Positions 14,589 to 16,300 of a stretch of DNA of 16,300 nt are shown here, one piece after another. A program made the translations under genes and the position numbers. This stretch comes from JBAPRR01 sp049281195 (GTDB lineage Bacteria > Actinomycetota > Acidimicrobiia > Acidimicrobiales > CAVXTF01). Where the stretch lies: NCBI GenBank assembly GCA_049281195.1, contig JBAPRR010000358.1, positions 1-16,300 on the forward strand, given 5' to 3'. The notes below the pieces were generated by a model, which was not told where the DNA came from, made no database searches, and was given only the letters and a program-made list of their open reading frames with translations. Position 1 is the first letter of the stretch. Every line of letters starts with the position of its first letter.

Positions 14589-15029
14589 ATGGCGATAGAC
14601 ATCGACGTTGTACGCGGCAAGCGCGTTGTGACCGCCATCGACTTCCGCCTGGCCAGGATTTACCCTACGAATGCGACGCCTGAGCAGAGGCCAGAGCACA
14701 TCGTTGCTTCAGACCCGAAGGGTCACTTCCACGAGATCCATCACCGTGCCGGAAACCCGGACGGGACCTACGAAGCCGACAGTTCCGAGTACTGGCGACA
14801 GATCACGGAAGCCCTGGAGCCTGCAAGCGAGATCCTTGTCTTGGGACACGGCAAGGGGAAAGCCAACGCTTCGCACCACTGGGTCTCCTACGTTGAGAAG
14901 CACCGCAAGAACGTAGCGGCAAAGATCGTCGCGGACGTGCGTGTGGACATTGACGACCTCGATGATGCCCAGGTGTTACGGCTTGCGCAGCACTTCTTCG
15001 GGGCGGCGCCCCTGCGGGCTCCCGGATAG
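14589..15029 (+). CDS. small protein of the 'translational machinery protein' (eRF1 domain 3-like) family
   Basis: This 146-residue protein matches the outline of short bacterial proteins annotated as translational machinery protein, which resemble domain 3 of eRF1/aRF1. The landmarks are an N-terminal strand with IDFRLARIY (17-25), the HEIHHRAG element (48-55), a Tyr/Trp helix before the strand EILVLGHGKGKAN (81-93), the helical VEKH segment, and DVRVDIDDLDDAQVLRLAQHFFG (116-138) at the end. Members of this fold bind ribosome or RNA-linked partners in archaea and eukaryotes, while the bacterial role is not established. The ATG at 14589 has no good Shine-Dalgarno sequence, and the protein has about six residues more at its N-terminus than family members I recall, so a GTG at 14628 is possible. 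It stands alone, 103 bases after the previous gene. Confidence 0.75.
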   Translation: MAIDIDVVRGKRVVTAIDFRLARIYPTNATPEQRPEHIVASDPKGHFHEIHHRAGNPDGTYEADSSEYWRQITEALEPASEILVLGHGKGKANASHHWVSYVEKHRKNVAAKIVADVRVDIDDLDDAQVLRLAQHFFGAAPLRAPG

Positions 15030-15297
15030 CGTTTCGACTTGCCGGCGGCGCCGGGAGCATCATCGGCGGCGGCGAACAGGCTGGCCATCCAGGCCATGTC
15101 ACCCCCTAGACGCCCTCCGGCTAGTGCCGCTGACTCAGACAATCGTCGATGCGCACCCGCTCATGTGGCGCGTGTCAACAAGGCATCGTGTGCCTCTTTG
15201 AGGAGACGCGCGTTACGTGATCCTGAGGTACGCAAGAACACTCAACCCCACATGCGGCTGGCCGACACTGGAGAACGTGCCGTAGCCGGAAAGTGTC
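15030..15297. other. gene-free stretch
   Basis: Between the eRF1-like gene and the decayed gene I see no frame with a credible start, ribosome site and composition, and no RNA gene. Third-position bias is weak in every frame. Confidence 0.4.
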
Positions 15298-15889
15298 TCA
15301 GTCCTGAACTGCTAGTTCCCCTGAGATAATGTGGAAGTGCCCGTTCGCGACTCCACTGCCAGTGGTCGTTCCATAAGCTTCGATTGCCACTGTGCCGCTA
15401 TGACCCTCGAAGCTGCAGGTACAGAGATCAAACGCCAAGAGCGACTGCGAGCCGTTCTGAAGACGGTAACCAACACTTTCTCCTTGACCGATCCCATCAG
15501 CCGGTCTCCGCAAGGACGACATCGCTCTTTTCTCCGACGAGTGTGTCACCTGAACCGGTTTGCCCGAACACGATCGATTTGTTCGACGTCACCGTATGAG
15601 TACCGGGGTAGGGCTTCAGACTCTTTGTACTCACGGCGATGTGCTCGGGTATTCCGGCACCCACACCCACTTCCGGCGCCGGGTTCGGCAAGATGACATT
15701 GAACCTGCACTGGCCGAACCCGGACCATTCACCATGTTCGGGGCGGAACCGCTCTCACCGAATTGGACGGTAGGATCGTTAGAAGCTGAGCCAGCAGGAC
15801 TTCACAACGGTGAGGTTCCCTGCGATTGAATCGTCCTCGACCCCGTTCTCCCAACTCACAGGGAATCTACAGGACTGGGGGACTCCCAT
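15298..15889 (-). pseudogene. probable decayed gene for a secreted or beta-rich protein
   Basis: Protein-like sequence on the minus strand alternates between two frames. Starting at an ATG at 15889, a short frame (ENGVEDDSIAGNLTVVKS) stops at 15779. The other frame then reads NDPTVQFGESGSAPNMVNG around 15720-15775. The first frame resumes with a stretch of 86 codons ending at 15497 (GAGIPEHIAVSTKSL, then GQTGSGDTLVGEKSDVV). The second frame finishes with GIGQGESVGYRLQNG and GTVAIEAYGTTTGSG, ending at 15298. Gly/Ser/Thr-rich, beta-like composition is continuous across the joins, as expected for one gene broken by at least three frameshifts. No single intact frame exists. I cannot name the family. 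Chance open frames are the alternative. Confidence 0.3.
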
Positions 15890-16012
15890 AACGATTGAAT
15901 AAAAGCCCTGGCAACTTAATGGCCCGGTTGGTATCTTCGCACCAGTCGCGCGTCCCAGTTCGTGGTGCGGTCGGCATTGGGCCCGAGGTGCGCTCGACGT
16001 AGGAGGGTTGAT
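15890..16012 (+). promoter_or_regulatory. leader region of the beta-propeller gene
   Basis: This leader must hold the promoter of the gene at 16013. It ends with an excellent ribosome site, AGGAGGG at 16001-16007, 5 bases before the ATG. GACTGG at 15873-15878 and CCAGTC at 15942-15947 are complementary and could close a folded segment, but no known riboswitch class is recognisable. Confidence 0.35.
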
Positions 16013-16300
16013 ATGCCTACTCCGGGGTCGCGATCAGTCAAAAATCATCGCTGGGCGTTTTGGATTGCCGGATCACTTGTTCTGGCGACGCTCGCACCAT
16101 TGGCACCAGTGCTTTCATCGCCGGCGTTTGGTGCGAAAACTCCCGATGGGAACAGCAAGGTGCAGTTCTTCACGAGCTCGAAGATCAAAGAACCCCTTGC
16201 CATTGCTTCGGGTCCGGACGGCGCATTGTGGTTTACCAACGTTAAGAAGAACACCATCGGTCGCATCACGACTGCTGGCGTTGTGACCGACTACACAAGC
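16013..16300 (+). CDS. secreted virginiamycin-B-lyase-like beta-propeller protein, 5' part only
   Basis: This is an open frame of 96 codons running off the right edge. The N-terminus is an export signal: basic residues at 7-13, a hydrophobic core at 15-34, and likely cleavage near A-F-G-A (38-41). The mature part then begins a first propeller blade: F-F-T then IKEPLAIASGPDGALWFTN (58-76) and IGRITTAGVVTDYT (82-95). The unit 'GPDGALWFTN ... IGRITTAG' is the repeat of the Vgb/streptogramin-lyase family of seven-bladed propellers. Most family members outside the antibiotic lyases have no known substrate and many are simply secreted binding proteins, so lyase activity should not be assumed. ATG start with AGGAGGG 5 bases upstream. 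Confidence 0.88.
   Translation, partial: MPTPGSRSVKNHRWAFWIAGSLVLATLAPLAPVLSSPAFGAKTPDGNSKVQFFTSSKIKEPLAIASGPDGALWFTNVKKNTIGRITTAGVVTDYTS

Noticed and set aside
14516..14597. 27-codon frame MFAENRGSDP... overlapping the start of the eRF1-like gene
   Set aside because: Very short, poor ribosome site, and it overlaps the next start in another frame.
14888..15142. Minus-strand frame with an inner ATG at 15097 preceded by GGGGGTG
   Set aside because: The G-rich site is only about 3 bases from the ATG, and most of the frame is antisense to the well-supported gene at 14589-15029 with a low-complexity product.
15331..15696. 121-codon plus-strand frame opposite the decayed gene
   Set aside because: Arg/Ser-rich composition typical of an antisense frame, no ribosome site, and the minus strand reads more like protein.

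Overview
The window looks like a chromosomal segment of a high-GC actinobacterium. The codons are strongly GC-biased at the third position, GTG and TTG starts are common, and there is an ECF sigma factor overlapping a DUF4349-type membrane protein and a large secreted S53 (sedolisin/kumamolisin) peptidase. A member of the Acidimicrobiia would fit, but that placement is inference. I see no rRNA, tRNA, CRISPR array, insertion sequence or phage gene.

Left part (1-3178): the 5' end of an unrecognised secreted protein on the minus strand (1-383), then on the plus strand a possible 51-residue small gene (524-679), a beta-class DNA methyltransferase with a nuclease-like C-terminal extension (686-2221), and an SGNH-like hydrolase (2339-3178).

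Middle part (3200-12232, all minus strand): read in the direction of transcription, this run is a MoxR-type AAA+ ATPase, a VWA protein of the DUF2201 type, a conserved protein with a Cys-pair motif, an ECF sigma factor, a DUF4349 transmembrane protein that is probably its anti-sigma factor (ATGA overlap), a 1191-residue S53 peptidase with five C-terminal IPT/TIG-like domains, and an NTF2/SnoaL-fold protein starting 4 bases after the peptidase stop. The sigma/DUF4349 pair followed by the secreted peptidase suggests an envelope-signal regulon. The upstream regions of the sigma gene and of the peptidase share a short sequence motif.

Right part (12291-16300, plus strand): two unrecognised proteins with a GTGA overlap, divergent from the AAA+/VWA pair across a 58-base gap. 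Together these four genes look like one uncharacterised AAA+/VWA module and are the best candidate for a new system here. They are followed by a small protein resembling the 'translational machinery protein' (eRF1 domain 3-like) family, about 1 kb without an intact gene that holds a probable decayed secreted-protein gene on the minus strand, and the 5' end of a secreted virginiamycin-B-lyase-like beta-propeller protein (16013 to the window edge).
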